64,000 bases of DNA, from the NCBI GenBank assembly GCA_910583555.1, contig CAJTXO010000018.1, positions 1 to 64,000 on the forward strand, read 5' to 3'. Source of the stretch: an uncultured Eubacterium sp. (GTDB taxonomy: Bacteria; Bacillota; Clostridia; Lachnospirales; Lachnospiraceae). The position numbers were made by a program, and so were the translations under genes. This document shows, in pieces, positions 43,607-50,554 of this stretch (position 1 is the stretch's first letter; every line of letters starts with the position of its first letter). The notes beneath the pieces were generated by a model. The model was not told where the DNA came from and did not search any database. It worked only from the letters and a program-made list of their open reading frames with translations.

Positions 43607-44101
43607 ATGGAACAGGAGAATAATAATAGCGTTTATGTGAATATGATGGTAGATTCACTGGACAGAAAAAAACGGATCCTCGAATACATTTTGGTAAAAA
43701 CGAGGGAACAGGAGAGTTTATTAAAGGATGAGGAGATGGATCCGGAGGCTTTTCGGGCTATTATAGATGAAAAAGGGGAGCAGATTGACGAATTAAATAA
43801 AATAGATGAGGGTTTTGACACGCTGTTTTCCTATGTAGAAAAGGAAATCAAAGAAAATCGTATGACTTATCGGAAGCAGATTGAACAAATGCAGCAGCTA
43901 ATCGGTGATGTGTCAGAACTGGGCATTCAGATTCAGGCGTTAGAGCATCAGAATAGCGGGCATTTTAAGGTATATCTGGCGAATCAGAGGAAGTTGATTC
44001 GGGATTTTAATGTGAACAGCAGAACGACGACCAGCTATTATCAAAATATGGCCAATGTTCCGAAGACAGAGCAGTCTTATTTTTTTAATAAGACGAAATA
44101 A
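43607..44101 (+). CDS. FliT/FlgN-like flagellar chaperone candidate
   Basis: The 164-residue protein is not recognisable with certainty. It is nearly all helical (VNMMVDSLDRKKRILEYILV, then E/K-rich stretches) and ends with a flexible N/T/Y-rich tail (NSRTTTSYYQNMANVPKTEQ). Helical profile and the tail resemble the FlgN/FliT class of export chaperones, and the place after fliS is where fliT often lies. A role as FliD or flagellin-cluster chaperone is inferred from this. It is followed by the sigma-28-like promoter of the first flagellin, which starts only 27 bases after its stop. Confidence 0.6.
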   Translation: MEQENNNSVYVNMMVDSLDRKKRILEYILVKTREQESLLKDEEMDPEAFRAIIDEKGEQIDELNKIDEGFDTLFSYVEKEIKENRMTYRKQIEQMQQLIGDVSELGIQIQALEHQNSGHFKVYLANQRKLIRDFNVNSRTTTSYYQNMANVPKTEQSYFFNKTK

Positions 44102-44127
44102 GAAAATAATTTTTTGGGAAATAGGGT

Positions 44128-44153
44128 TAAGTTTTCATTGGTCACTCCGATAT
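44128..44153 (+). promoter_or_regulatory. Sigma-28-type promoter of flagellin gene 1
   Basis: TAAG (44128-44131), 14 bases, TCCGATAT (44146-44153), continued by ATATAATGTC. The same block precedes the other two flagellin genes, so its parts are conserved while the 14 spacer bases differ. Confidence 0.8.
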
Positions 44154-44215
44154 ATATAATGTCTATTAGAAAAGACAACTGGTTAATAACTATAGCAATT
44201 GGTGGATTTTACTGC

Positions 44216-44323
44216 CGGGCCCCGTGGGCCCGTGGGTCCGCAGAAGGAGTTGCCATTGCTTTAGATATTATGATAAAGACTAAAATGATGTCGGCAGGGA
44301 AGCCGATACAAATTTCAAGGAGG
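44216..44323 (+). promoter_or_regulatory. Flagellin 1 leader with candidate CsrA sites
   Basis: The leader is about 175 bases. Hairpin TCGGC-AGGGAA-GCCGA (44291-44306) shows GGGA in its loop, the usual CsrA target, and AAGGAGG (44317-44323) is both Shine-Dalgarno and second GGA site. A further AAGGAG at 44244-44249 lies in a weak hairpin. Unlike the other two leaders, this one has a GC-rich perfect hairpin CGGGCCC-N3-GGGCCCG (44216-44232). Confidence 0.65.
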
Positions 44324-44331
44324 AATGAATT

Positions 44332-45147
44332 ATGATCGTACAGCACAATATTACATCAATGAACGCCAACAGACAGTTGGGAATCGTAGGAAACAATCTT
44401 ACAAAGGCTACAGAGAAACTGGCAAGTGGTTACAGAGTAAACCGCGCAGCAGATGATGCAGCAGGACTTTCCATTTCCGAGAAGATGAGAGCACAGGTTC
44501 GTGGTTTGAACAGGGCTTCTGACAATGCACAGGATGGTATCTCCCTGATCCAGACAGCTGAGGGAGCTATGGAGCAGCAGCATGCGATCCTTCAGAGAAC
44601 GCGTGAGCTGGTAGTTCAGGCATCGAATACTGGTACATTAGAGGCTACCAAAGAGAACGATTTCCAGAAGATCCAGGATGAGATCAATGAGTTGAAAGGC
44701 GAGTATGAGCGTATCAACAAAGATACGGAGTTCAACAAGAAGACATTGTTGGATAATAGTTACAGCAACCAGTTCCTTCAGATTGGAGCGAACAGTGGCC
44801 AGGGTATCAGCGTAACGATTTCCAAGACTTCCTGGGCAGCAGTAAGCATTACGACAGCTACTGGTTCTACGAACTCTTCAAAACTGGCCGTAGTAGATTC
44901 GATGCTGTCAAAAGTATCTACGATGCGTTCTAAACTGGGTGCGATCCAGAACCGTCTGGAGTACACCATCAAAGTGGATGACAACACAGCAGAGAACCTG
45001 CAGTCAGCAGAGAGCCGTATTCGTGATACAGATATGGCTGATGAGATGACGAGATTCTCCAAGGAGAGCATCCTTCAGCAGGCAGCTACTTCGATGCTTG
45101 CTCAGGCAAATCAGGCAAATCAGGGAGTACTTTCACTTTTACAGTAA
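44332..45147 (+). CDS. fliC: Flagellin (copy 1)
   Basis: The 271-residue protein is a short flagellin made only of the D0/D1 core: IVQHNITSMNANRQLGIVG at the start, RAADDAAGLSISEKMRAQ in D1, and DTDMADEMTRFSKESI and ANQANQGVLSLLQ at the end. No D2/D3 domain is present; the centre is a short S/T-rich turn (TTATGSTNSSK) that could carry O-linked glycans. Its protein sequence is identical to that of the two following genes. At DNA level it differs from them mainly in the last 30 bases and in the leader. Sigma-28-like promoter, CsrA-like sites and its own terminator are visible. Confidence 0.97.
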   Translation: MIVQHNITSMNANRQLGIVGNNLTKATEKLASGYRVNRAADDAAGLSISEKMRAQVRGLNRASDNAQDGISLIQTAEGAMEQQHAILQRTRELVVQASNTGTLEATKENDFQKIQDEINELKGEYERINKDTEFNKKTLLDNSYSNQFLQIGANSGQGISVTISKTSWAAVSITTATGSTNSSKLAVVDSMLSKVSTMRSKLGAIQNRLEYTIKVDDNTAENLQSAESRIRDTDMADEMTRFSKESILQQAATSMLAQANQANQGVLSLLQ

Positions 45148-45217
45148 TCTTATTCGTAAAGGTCTGGTATGATTTAGATTTGTGTTTGATAACTGGCTAT
45201 AATTTGTGCAAGTTAAT

Positions 45218-45279
45218 AGCACCCCGATCAAGTAAATTACTTAGTTATTTGAGTGCTTTGCTTAGCGGGGTGCTTTTTT
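45218..45279 (+). terminator. Terminator of flagellin gene 1
   Basis: AGCACCCCG (45218-45226) pairs with CGGGGTGCT (45266-45274), followed by six T. The apical part contains a further short inverted repeat. Confidence 0.9.
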
Positions 45280-45341
45280 CTGTGAACATGTAAAGGCGTA
45301 TTTCTATTAACAGAAAAATGAAAAAAGAACGAGATAGGGGT

Positions 45342-45367
45342 TAAGTATGCAGGATGGACTCCGATAT
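45342..45367 (+). promoter_or_regulatory. Sigma-28-type promoter of flagellin gene 2
   Basis: TAAG (45342-45345), 14 bases, TCCGATAT (45360-45367), then ATATAATGTC as in copy 1. Confidence 0.8.
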
Positions 45368-45427
45368 ATATAATGTCAAGCAAGAAGATAATAACTAAAA
45401 CAAGTGGCAAGTTTTGATGCCGGACCC

Positions 45428-45509
45428 GCAAAGGAGTTTGCCACTGTTTTAGATATTATGATAAAAAAGAATAAAGTCGGCAGGGAAGCCGATACAAATT
45501 TCAAGGAGG
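45428..45509 (+). promoter_or_regulatory. Flagellin 2 leader with candidate CsrA sites
   Basis: Three GGA-bearing elements are visible: the perfect hairpin GCAAA-GGAG-TTTGC (45428-45441), the hairpin TCGGC-AGGGAA-GCCGA (45477-45492), and the Shine-Dalgarno AAGGAGG (45503-45509). The first hairpin can also be part of a longer stem AGTGGCAA/TTGCCACT. GGA in a hairpin loop is the CsrA consensus presentation. Confidence 0.65.
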
Positions 45510-45517
45510 AATGAATT

Positions 45518-46333
45518 ATGATCGTACAGCACAATATTACATCAATGAACGCCAACAGACAGTTGGGAATCGTAGGAAACAATCTTACAAAGGCTACAGA
45601 GAAACTGGCAAGTGGTTACAGAGTAAACCGCGCAGCAGATGATGCAGCAGGACTTTCCATTTCCGAGAAGATGAGAGCACAGGTTCGTGGTTTGAACAGG
45701 GCTTCTGACAATGCACAGGATGGTATCTCCCTGATCCAGACAGCTGAGGGAGCTATGGAGCAGCAGCATGCGATCCTTCAGAGAACGCGTGAGCTGGTAG
45801 TTCAGGCATCGAATACTGGTACATTAGAGGCTACCAAAGAGAACGATTTCCAGAAGATCCAGGATGAGATCAATGAGTTGAAAGGCGAGTATGAGCGTAT
45901 CAACAAAGATACGGAGTTCAACAAGAAGACATTGTTGGATAATAGTTACAGCAACCAGTTCCTTCAGATTGGAGCGAACAGTGGCCAGGGTATCAGCGTA
46001 ACGATTTCCAAGACTTCCTGGGCAGCAGTAAGCATTACGACAGCTACTGGTTCTACGAACTCTTCAAAACTGGCCGTAGTAGATTCGATGCTGTCAAAAG
46101 TATCTACGATGCGTTCTAAACTGGGTGCGATCCAGAACCGTCTGGAGTACACCATCAAAGTGGATGACAACACAGCAGAGAACCTGCAGTCAGCAGAGAG
46201 CCGTATTCGTGATACAGATATGGCTGATGAGATGACGAGATTCTCCAAGGAGAGCATCCTTCAGCAGGCAGCTACTTCGATGCTTGCTCAGGCAAATCAG
46301 GCAAACCAGGGAGTGCTTTCGCTCTTACAGTAA
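45518..46333 (+). CDS. fliC: Flagellin (copy 2)
   Basis: This copy encodes the same 271-residue, D0/D1-only flagellin as the genes before and after it. The codons are also the same as in copy 3 over the whole gene and as in copy 1 except for the final 30 bases. Such identity over three tandem copies, with different spacers outside, points to gene conversion or very recent amplification. It has its own sigma-28-like promoter, a 145-base leader with CsrA-like sites and its own terminator, so it is transcribed as a single gene and can raise flagellin dosage. Confidence 0.97.
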   Translation: MIVQHNITSMNANRQLGIVGNNLTKATEKLASGYRVNRAADDAAGLSISEKMRAQVRGLNRASDNAQDGISLIQTAEGAMEQQHAILQRTRELVVQASNTGTLEATKENDFQKIQDEINELKGEYERINKDTEFNKKTLLDNSYSNQFLQIGANSGQGISVTISKTSWAAVSITTATGSTNSSKLAVVDSMLSKVSTMRSKLGAIQNRLEYTIKVDDNTAENLQSAESRIRDTDMADEMTRFSKESILQQAATSMLAQANQANQGVLSLLQ

Positions 46334-46410
46334 TCTTTATTTGTAGAGGGTTGAGTATGACTTAGCGGTTATGTTTGATAAGCGAATCTAATTTGTGCAA
46401 GTCGAGAACG

Positions 46411-46467
46411 TCTCCGATAAGTGACATATTCGGTAATTCGAGTAGTTTGCTTATCGGGGATATTTTT
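46411..46467 (+). terminator. Terminator of flagellin gene 2
   Basis: TCTCCGATAAG (46411-46421) pairs with CTTATCGGGGA (46450-46460) with one G-U pair, followed by TATTTTTG. Confidence 0.85.
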
Positions 46468-46520
46468 GTTTATATGTGTATATTGGAAAAGAATGGGCAA
46501 ATAAAAAAACGGATAGGGGT

Positions 46521-46546
46521 TAAGTTTGTATAAAAGACACCGATAT
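46521..46546 (+). promoter_or_regulatory. Sigma-28-type promoter of flagellin gene 3
   Basis: TAAG (46521-46524), 14 bases, ACCGATAT (46539-46546), then ATATAATGTC. The first base of the -10 block differs from copies 1 and 2. Confidence 0.78.
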
Positions 46547-46606
46547 ATATAATGTCAAATAAAAAGATAATAACTAAAGCAAGTGGCAAGTTTTGATGCC
46601 GGACCC

Positions 46607-46688
46607 GCAAAGGAGTTTGCCACTGTTTTAGATATTATGATAAAAAAGAATAAAGTCGGCAGGGAAGCCGATACAAATTTCAAGGAGG
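46607..46688 (+). promoter_or_regulatory. Flagellin 3 leader with candidate CsrA sites
   Basis: The same elements as in copy 2: hairpin GCAAA-GGAG-TTTGC (46607-46620), hairpin TCGGC-AGGGAA-GCCGA (46656-46671) and Shine-Dalgarno AAGGAGG (46682-46688). Confidence 0.65.
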
Positions 46689-46696
46689 AATGAATT

Positions 46697-47512
46697 ATGA
46701 TCGTACAGCACAATATTACATCAATGAACGCCAACAGACAGTTGGGAATCGTAGGAAACAATCTTACAAAGGCTACAGAGAAACTGGCAAGTGGTTACAG
46801 AGTAAACCGCGCAGCAGATGATGCAGCAGGACTTTCCATTTCCGAGAAGATGAGAGCACAGGTTCGTGGTTTGAACAGGGCTTCTGACAATGCACAGGAT
46901 GGTATCTCCCTGATCCAGACAGCTGAGGGAGCTATGGAGCAGCAGCATGCGATCCTTCAGAGAACGCGTGAGCTGGTAGTTCAGGCATCGAATACTGGTA
47001 CATTAGAGGCTACCAAAGAGAACGATTTCCAGAAGATCCAGGATGAGATCAATGAGTTGAAAGGCGAGTATGAGCGTATCAACAAAGATACGGAGTTCAA
47101 CAAGAAGACATTGTTGGATAATAGTTACAGCAACCAGTTCCTTCAGATTGGAGCGAACAGTGGCCAGGGTATCAGCGTAACGATTTCCAAGACTTCCTGG
47201 GCAGCAGTAAGCATTACGACAGCTACTGGTTCTACGAACTCTTCAAAACTGGCCGTAGTAGATTCGATGCTGTCAAAAGTATCTACGATGCGTTCTAAAC
47301 TGGGTGCGATCCAGAACCGTCTGGAGTACACCATCAAAGTGGATGACAACACAGCAGAGAACCTGCAGTCAGCAGAGAGCCGTATTCGTGATACAGATAT
47401 GGCTGATGAGATGACGAGATTCTCCAAGGAGAGCATCCTTCAGCAGGCAGCTACTTCGATGCTTGCTCAGGCAAATCAGGCAAACCAGGGAGTGCTTTCG
47501 CTCTTACAGTAA
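46697..47512 (+). CDS. fliC: Flagellin (copy 3)
   Basis: The third gene for the same 271-residue flagellin. Gene and leader match copy 2, with changes in the promoter spacer and the terminator only. It is the last flagellin and is followed after 163 bases by the first glycosyltransferase gene of the large decoration locus. Read-through at its terminator, or an unseen promoter, must drive that gene, since no other promoter is evident between them. The S/T-rich turn in the middle of the protein is the likely exposed surface for glycans. Confidence 0.97.
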   Translation: MIVQHNITSMNANRQLGIVGNNLTKATEKLASGYRVNRAADDAAGLSISEKMRAQVRGLNRASDNAQDGISLIQTAEGAMEQQHAILQRTRELVVQASNTGTLEATKENDFQKIQDEINELKGEYERINKDTEFNKKTLLDNSYSNQFLQIGANSGQGISVTISKTSWAAVSITTATGSTNSSKLAVVDSMLSKVSTMRSKLGAIQNRLEYTIKVDDNTAENLQSAESRIRDTDMADEMTRFSKESILQQAATSMLAQANQANQGVLSLLQ

Positions 47513-47586
47513 TCTTTATTTGTAGAGGGTTGAGTATGACTTAGCGGTTATGTTTGATAAGCGAATCTAATTTGTGCAAGTCGAGA

Positions 47587-47649
47587 GTGTCCCCGATATA
47601 AGTAACATACTTAGCAATCTGAGTACCTTACTTAGCGGGGGCACTTTTT
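47587..47649 (+). terminator. Terminator of flagellin gene 3
   Basis: GTGTCCCCG (47587-47595) pairs with CGGGGGCAC (47636-47644) with one T-G pair, followed by five T. The ribosome binding site of the next gene begins nine bases after the T-run. Confidence 0.85.
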
Positions 47650-47675
47650 ACTTATGGAAAGGAGTTTACGTTGTC

Positions 47676-48887
47676 GTGAAGGTATTGTTGTATGAGTGGA
47701 ATGCTTATATGCAAAGTGATTTAGAGGAAGTGCTGAAACGAATGGGTTTTATTTGTGAGACGTTTTCATGTCAGATGGATGGTGAAGACGTGTGTGTAGA
47801 GGATCCATATGTCATACGGAATTTCAGAAAGATTTTGCATGAGGGGCATTTTGATGTTGCAATGTCTTTTAATTATTGGACATCAATCGCAGTTGCCTGT
47901 GACAAGGAACATATTCCATATATTGCATGGGGGTATGACAGTCCATTGTCAGTTAAGATTGAGAAGACACTTTCGTATCCGATGAATTATCTGTTTGTAT
48001 TTGATAAAGACCAACTGACTTATTATAGAGAACTAGGATTTAAAAATGTATATCATCTTCCTTTAGCGGTAAATACGGAACGCCTGGACAAGCTTCGGCT
48101 GAGCGAGGAGGAAAATAAGAATTTTGCGGCAGATATTTCATTCGTGGGAAACATGTATGGATCGGATTACAATAGCCTGCGTTGTGTTTTGACCGATTAT
48201 GAAAGAGGATATTTTGAGAGCCTGATCGAAACGCAGTATCGAATTTATGGCGATTATTTTATTGATGAACTGATTTCAGATGAGATGCTGGATGTCATGC
48301 AGAAGCGGATAAAAAAAGAGGTTAAATACTGGTCAGATACAGCGGGGAAGGCGCCTAAATTGGAATTTCGCCGTTGGGTCACGATGTTAATTGCAAGGGA
48401 AGTGACAAGGCGGGAACGGCTTTTGATCGTGTCTACCCTTTCGAAGAGGCATTCGTTTAAATTTTATTCTCCCAATGAGGAAAAGCTGCTTTCCCATGTT
48501 GAATATCTGGGGACAGTCAGCAGCCATTCCGGTGCGCCTAAAGTATTCAGGGCCAGCAAAATCAACCTGAACATGACATATAAGCAGATTACGGTAGGGA
48601 TGCCGCTTCGTGTACTTGATATTATGGGGGCGGGAGGATTTTTAATGAGTAATTACCAGGAAGAACTGGTAGAAAATTTCCGTCCTGGCGTGGATTGTGT
48701 CATATATGAGAGCGTGGAGGACGCGATAGAAAAGGCGGATTATTATTTGGCACATGAAGATGAGCGGTTGGAGATCGCCCATAACGGACATGAAGCTGTA
48801 AAGAGATTTTCTTATGAAAATCAACTGGACAAGATATTCCAAACTGTACTGGGAGATCAATACCGCCAGTCCAGTTCATTAAGGTAA
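47676..48887 (+). CDS. CgeB-type glycosyltransferase
   Basis: The 403-residue protein is a GT-B-like glycosyltransferase of the CgeB / Glyco_trans_1_2 group: Y-I-A-W-G-Y-D-S-P near residue 90, LPLAVNTERLD near 127, A-D-I-S-F-V-G-N-M-Y, and the donor-side C-terminal region R-V-L-D-I-M-G-A-G-G-F-L near 315 with NYQEELVENFRPG after it. Homologues are frequent beside flagellin genes and act in flagellin glycosylation, the likely job here. The frame is open from 47574 through the terminator. The GTG at 47676 after AAAGGAG (47658-47664) gives the normal start V-K-V-L-L-Y-E-W-N. Its last 31 bases overlap the opposite-strand gene. Confidence 0.85.
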   Translation: MKVLLYEWNAYMQSDLEEVLKRMGFICETFSCQMDGEDVCVEDPYVIRNFRKILHEGHFDVAMSFNYWTSIAVACDKEHIPYIAWGYDSPLSVKIEKTLSYPMNYLFVFDKDQLTYYRELGFKNVYHLPLAVNTERLDKLRLSEEENKNFAADISFVGNMYGSDYNSLRCVLTDYERGYFESLIETQYRIYGDYFIDELISDEMLDVMQKRIKKEVKYWSDTAGKAPKLEFRRWVTMLIAREVTRRERLLIVSTLSKRHSFKFYSPNEEKLLSHVEYLGTVSSHSGAPKVFRASKINLNMTYKQITVGMPLRVLDIMGAGGFLMSNYQEELVENFRPGVDCVIYESVEDAIEKADYYLAHEDERLEIAHNGHEAVKRFSYENQLDKIFQTVLGDQYRQSSSLR

Positions 48888-49318
48888 ACAGGGAGATATT
48901 CTTCAATGCATGGCGCATAGTATACGTGTCGGAGAGAGGGATGTTTTTCCCTGACATACTCGGTATTTTCTTTTGTGGAAAAAAGAAAGGACATCGTAAA
49001 ATTTAGTCGCATATCAAAAAGCACATCAAAGATGTCAGCAGGATAATCAATGTAATTGACAATATTGATCGTTAAATGATTGAGCGAGGGCGCGGAGTCT
49101 GTACTGAGCAGATTGTATCCTGCCATATTGATAGAAAGAGCTAACTGGCACAAGGATGGATGAATGGATTTTATGAATTTATCCGTATCAACATCCGAGC
49201 GGATCGGAACTAAAGAAGTTTCGTAATTCTCTTTTTTTAGAATAGAAGACAATTTTTTTGCCAGTTCTTTTTCTTTGTTACCAAGTGCTGCATTATACAG
49301 AATCGCAATTTTTTTCAT
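48857..49318 (-). CDS. Hypothetical protein, opposite strand in the glycan locus
   Basis: The 153-residue protein is not recognised. The N-terminus (MKKIAILYNAALGNKEKELA) looks like the first strand and helix of a Rossmann-like domain, and the middle (LALSINMAGYNLLSTDSAPS, then NIVNYIDYPADIFDVLF) resembles the N-terminal half of DUF3880/CgeB-type glycosyltransferases, without the donor-binding half. It may be a truncated or partner protein of such enzymes. The ATG at 49318 has GGAGAGG upstream and is preferred over 49360. It is the only minus-strand gene between 28.7 and 64 kb and overlaps its convergent neighbour by 31 bases. Confidence 0.6.
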   Translation of the reverse strand: MKKIAILYNAALGNKEKELAKKLSSILKKENYETSLVPIRSDVDTDKFIKSIHPSLCQLALSINMAGYNLLSTDSAPSLNHLTINIVNYIDYPADIFDVLFDMRLNFTMSFLFSTKENTEYVREKHPSLRHVYYAPCIEEYLPVYLNELDWRY

Positions 49319-49420
49319 GGGACCTCTCCTATTTGTTTTATGATTGTAATTTTTATACATTATAACAGAAATGATCGGAAAAGAAAAGAGTAAAAAATAA
49401 TTTGAATGGAGATAACAAAT

Positions 49421-50554
49421 ATGAAAGCATTAGCATGTATTGGTATGGGAAAGTCAGAAGCTGCCATTGTGGATGGATTTCGTATGGCGGGTCTTGAGAT
49501 GGAAGAGACAGCATTAGCAGGCCTGACAGAAAAGAATATAAAAGAGTCAGATTATTTATTTGTCTTTTCCGCGAACTACTCTCCGGCCTTGTCTGCCGTG
49601 TGTCAGAAAGCACTGGTGCCATATCTTTCGTATGTGACAGAGATGCCAGCGAAAGCACTTTATGATGAAACGGTGAAAAATCCATGTAATTACATTTTTT
49701 GTTTTGATGCGGCTATGTGCACAGAATTGGACCAGAGAATCCCGGGGAGATGTTTCCATCTTCCATTAGGAGCAGCGGAAGTTGATGTTTCGGAGTGTAA
49801 GGCAGGAGATCCGGTGGATGTATGCTTTGTTGGCTCGCTTTGTCAGGACCATGGAGGAGATGACTGGATAGAAGGATTGTCGGATTTTACCCGCGGGTAT
49901 TTAGAATCGTTATGGAAGACGCAGGTTCGGATTTATGGATATGACTTGCTGAAAGCTGCGATGAAACAGGAAGTATTTGATGAATTAGAAAAACAGCTTC
50001 CCTCGGAATTATGGTCCGGTGTAGAGGCTGGTTTTGAGAAACATGTTTTAGCGGATATGGTACTTGCCGGGAAAGTGACGGAAATGGAGAGAAAACAGCT
50101 TTTGAAAGCGGTATCGGAACAGTTTGAGACACATCTTTATATGACAGAAGATGCCGAAGCTGTCAGTGAACTGCCTGCTATTCATGTACATAGAGAGGCG
50201 GTGCCGTCCGGGAAAAAGAAAGATATTTATCGAAACAGCCGCATCAATCTGTGCTTTGCACATCGATCAATTGCTTCGGGAGTTCCACAGGAAGTTTATG
50301 AAATTATGGCGGCAGGTGGATTTGTATTGACAAATTTCCAGCAGGAGATCACAGAAAATTTTATCGTCGGAGAGCATTTGGACACGTTTGCAAGCGAGTC
50401 AGAGCTTCTTGAGAAGATTGCGTACTATCTTGAGCACGAGGACGAGCGGGTGCGGATTGCAGAGGCGGGACGCCAGGCGGTCAGGGAATACCATTCGTAC
50501 GTATCAAGGGTTGTTGCCATGTTCAATACTGTATTTTCCGAAGAAGGGAAGTGA
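49421..50554 (+). CDS. CgeB-type glycosyltransferase, second copy
   Basis: The 377-residue protein is a paralogue of the enzyme at 47676. It shares the order of blocks: V-P-Y-L-S-Y-V-T-E-M-P near residue 70, H-L-P-L-G-A-A-E-V-D near 115, D-V-C-F-V-G-S-L near 133, and the C-terminal G-V-P-Q-E-V-Y-E-I-M-A-A-G-G-F-V near 290, followed by NFQQEITENFIVGEHLDTF. GT-B fold, unknown donor sugar. The ATG at 49421 lies nine bases after GGAG and is preferred over 49406. It is the first gene of a plus-strand run without gaps above 70 bases that continues to the window end, so it probably heads the operon. Confidence 0.82.
   Translation: MKALACIGMGKSEAAIVDGFRMAGLEMEETALAGLTEKNIKESDYLFVFSANYSPALSAVCQKALVPYLSYVTEMPAKALYDETVKNPCNYIFCFDAAMCTELDQRIPGRCFHLPLGAAEVDVSECKAGDPVDVCFVGSLCQDHGGDDWIEGLSDFTRGYLESLWKTQVRIYGYDLLKAAMKQEVFDELEKQLPSELWSGVEAGFEKHVLADMVLAGKVTEMERKQLLKAVSEQFETHLYMTEDAEAVSELPAIHVHREAVPSGKKKDIYRNSRINLCFAHRSIASGVPQEVYEIMAAGGFVLTNFQQEITENFIVGEHLDTFASESELLEKIAYYLEHEDERVRIAEAGRQAVREYHSYVSRVVAMFNTVFSEEGK

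Larger units (their letters stand above)
45360..47589 (+). repeat. 1179-bp direct repeat carrying flagellin genes 2 and 3
   Basis: From the promoter to the terminator stem, copies 2 and 3 are nearly identical, including the sequence after the stop codon (AATCTTTATTTGTAGAGGG onward). The differences lie in the promoter spacer and in the terminator. Copy 1 shares the coding part but differs in both flanks. Confidence 0.9.

Noticed and set aside
44778..45071. A 97-codon antisense frame within flagellin, repeated in all three copies (also 45964-46257 and 47143-47436)
   Set aside because: It is a shadow of the flagellin coding sequence; its repetition follows from the gene copies and there is no promoter or ribosome binding site.
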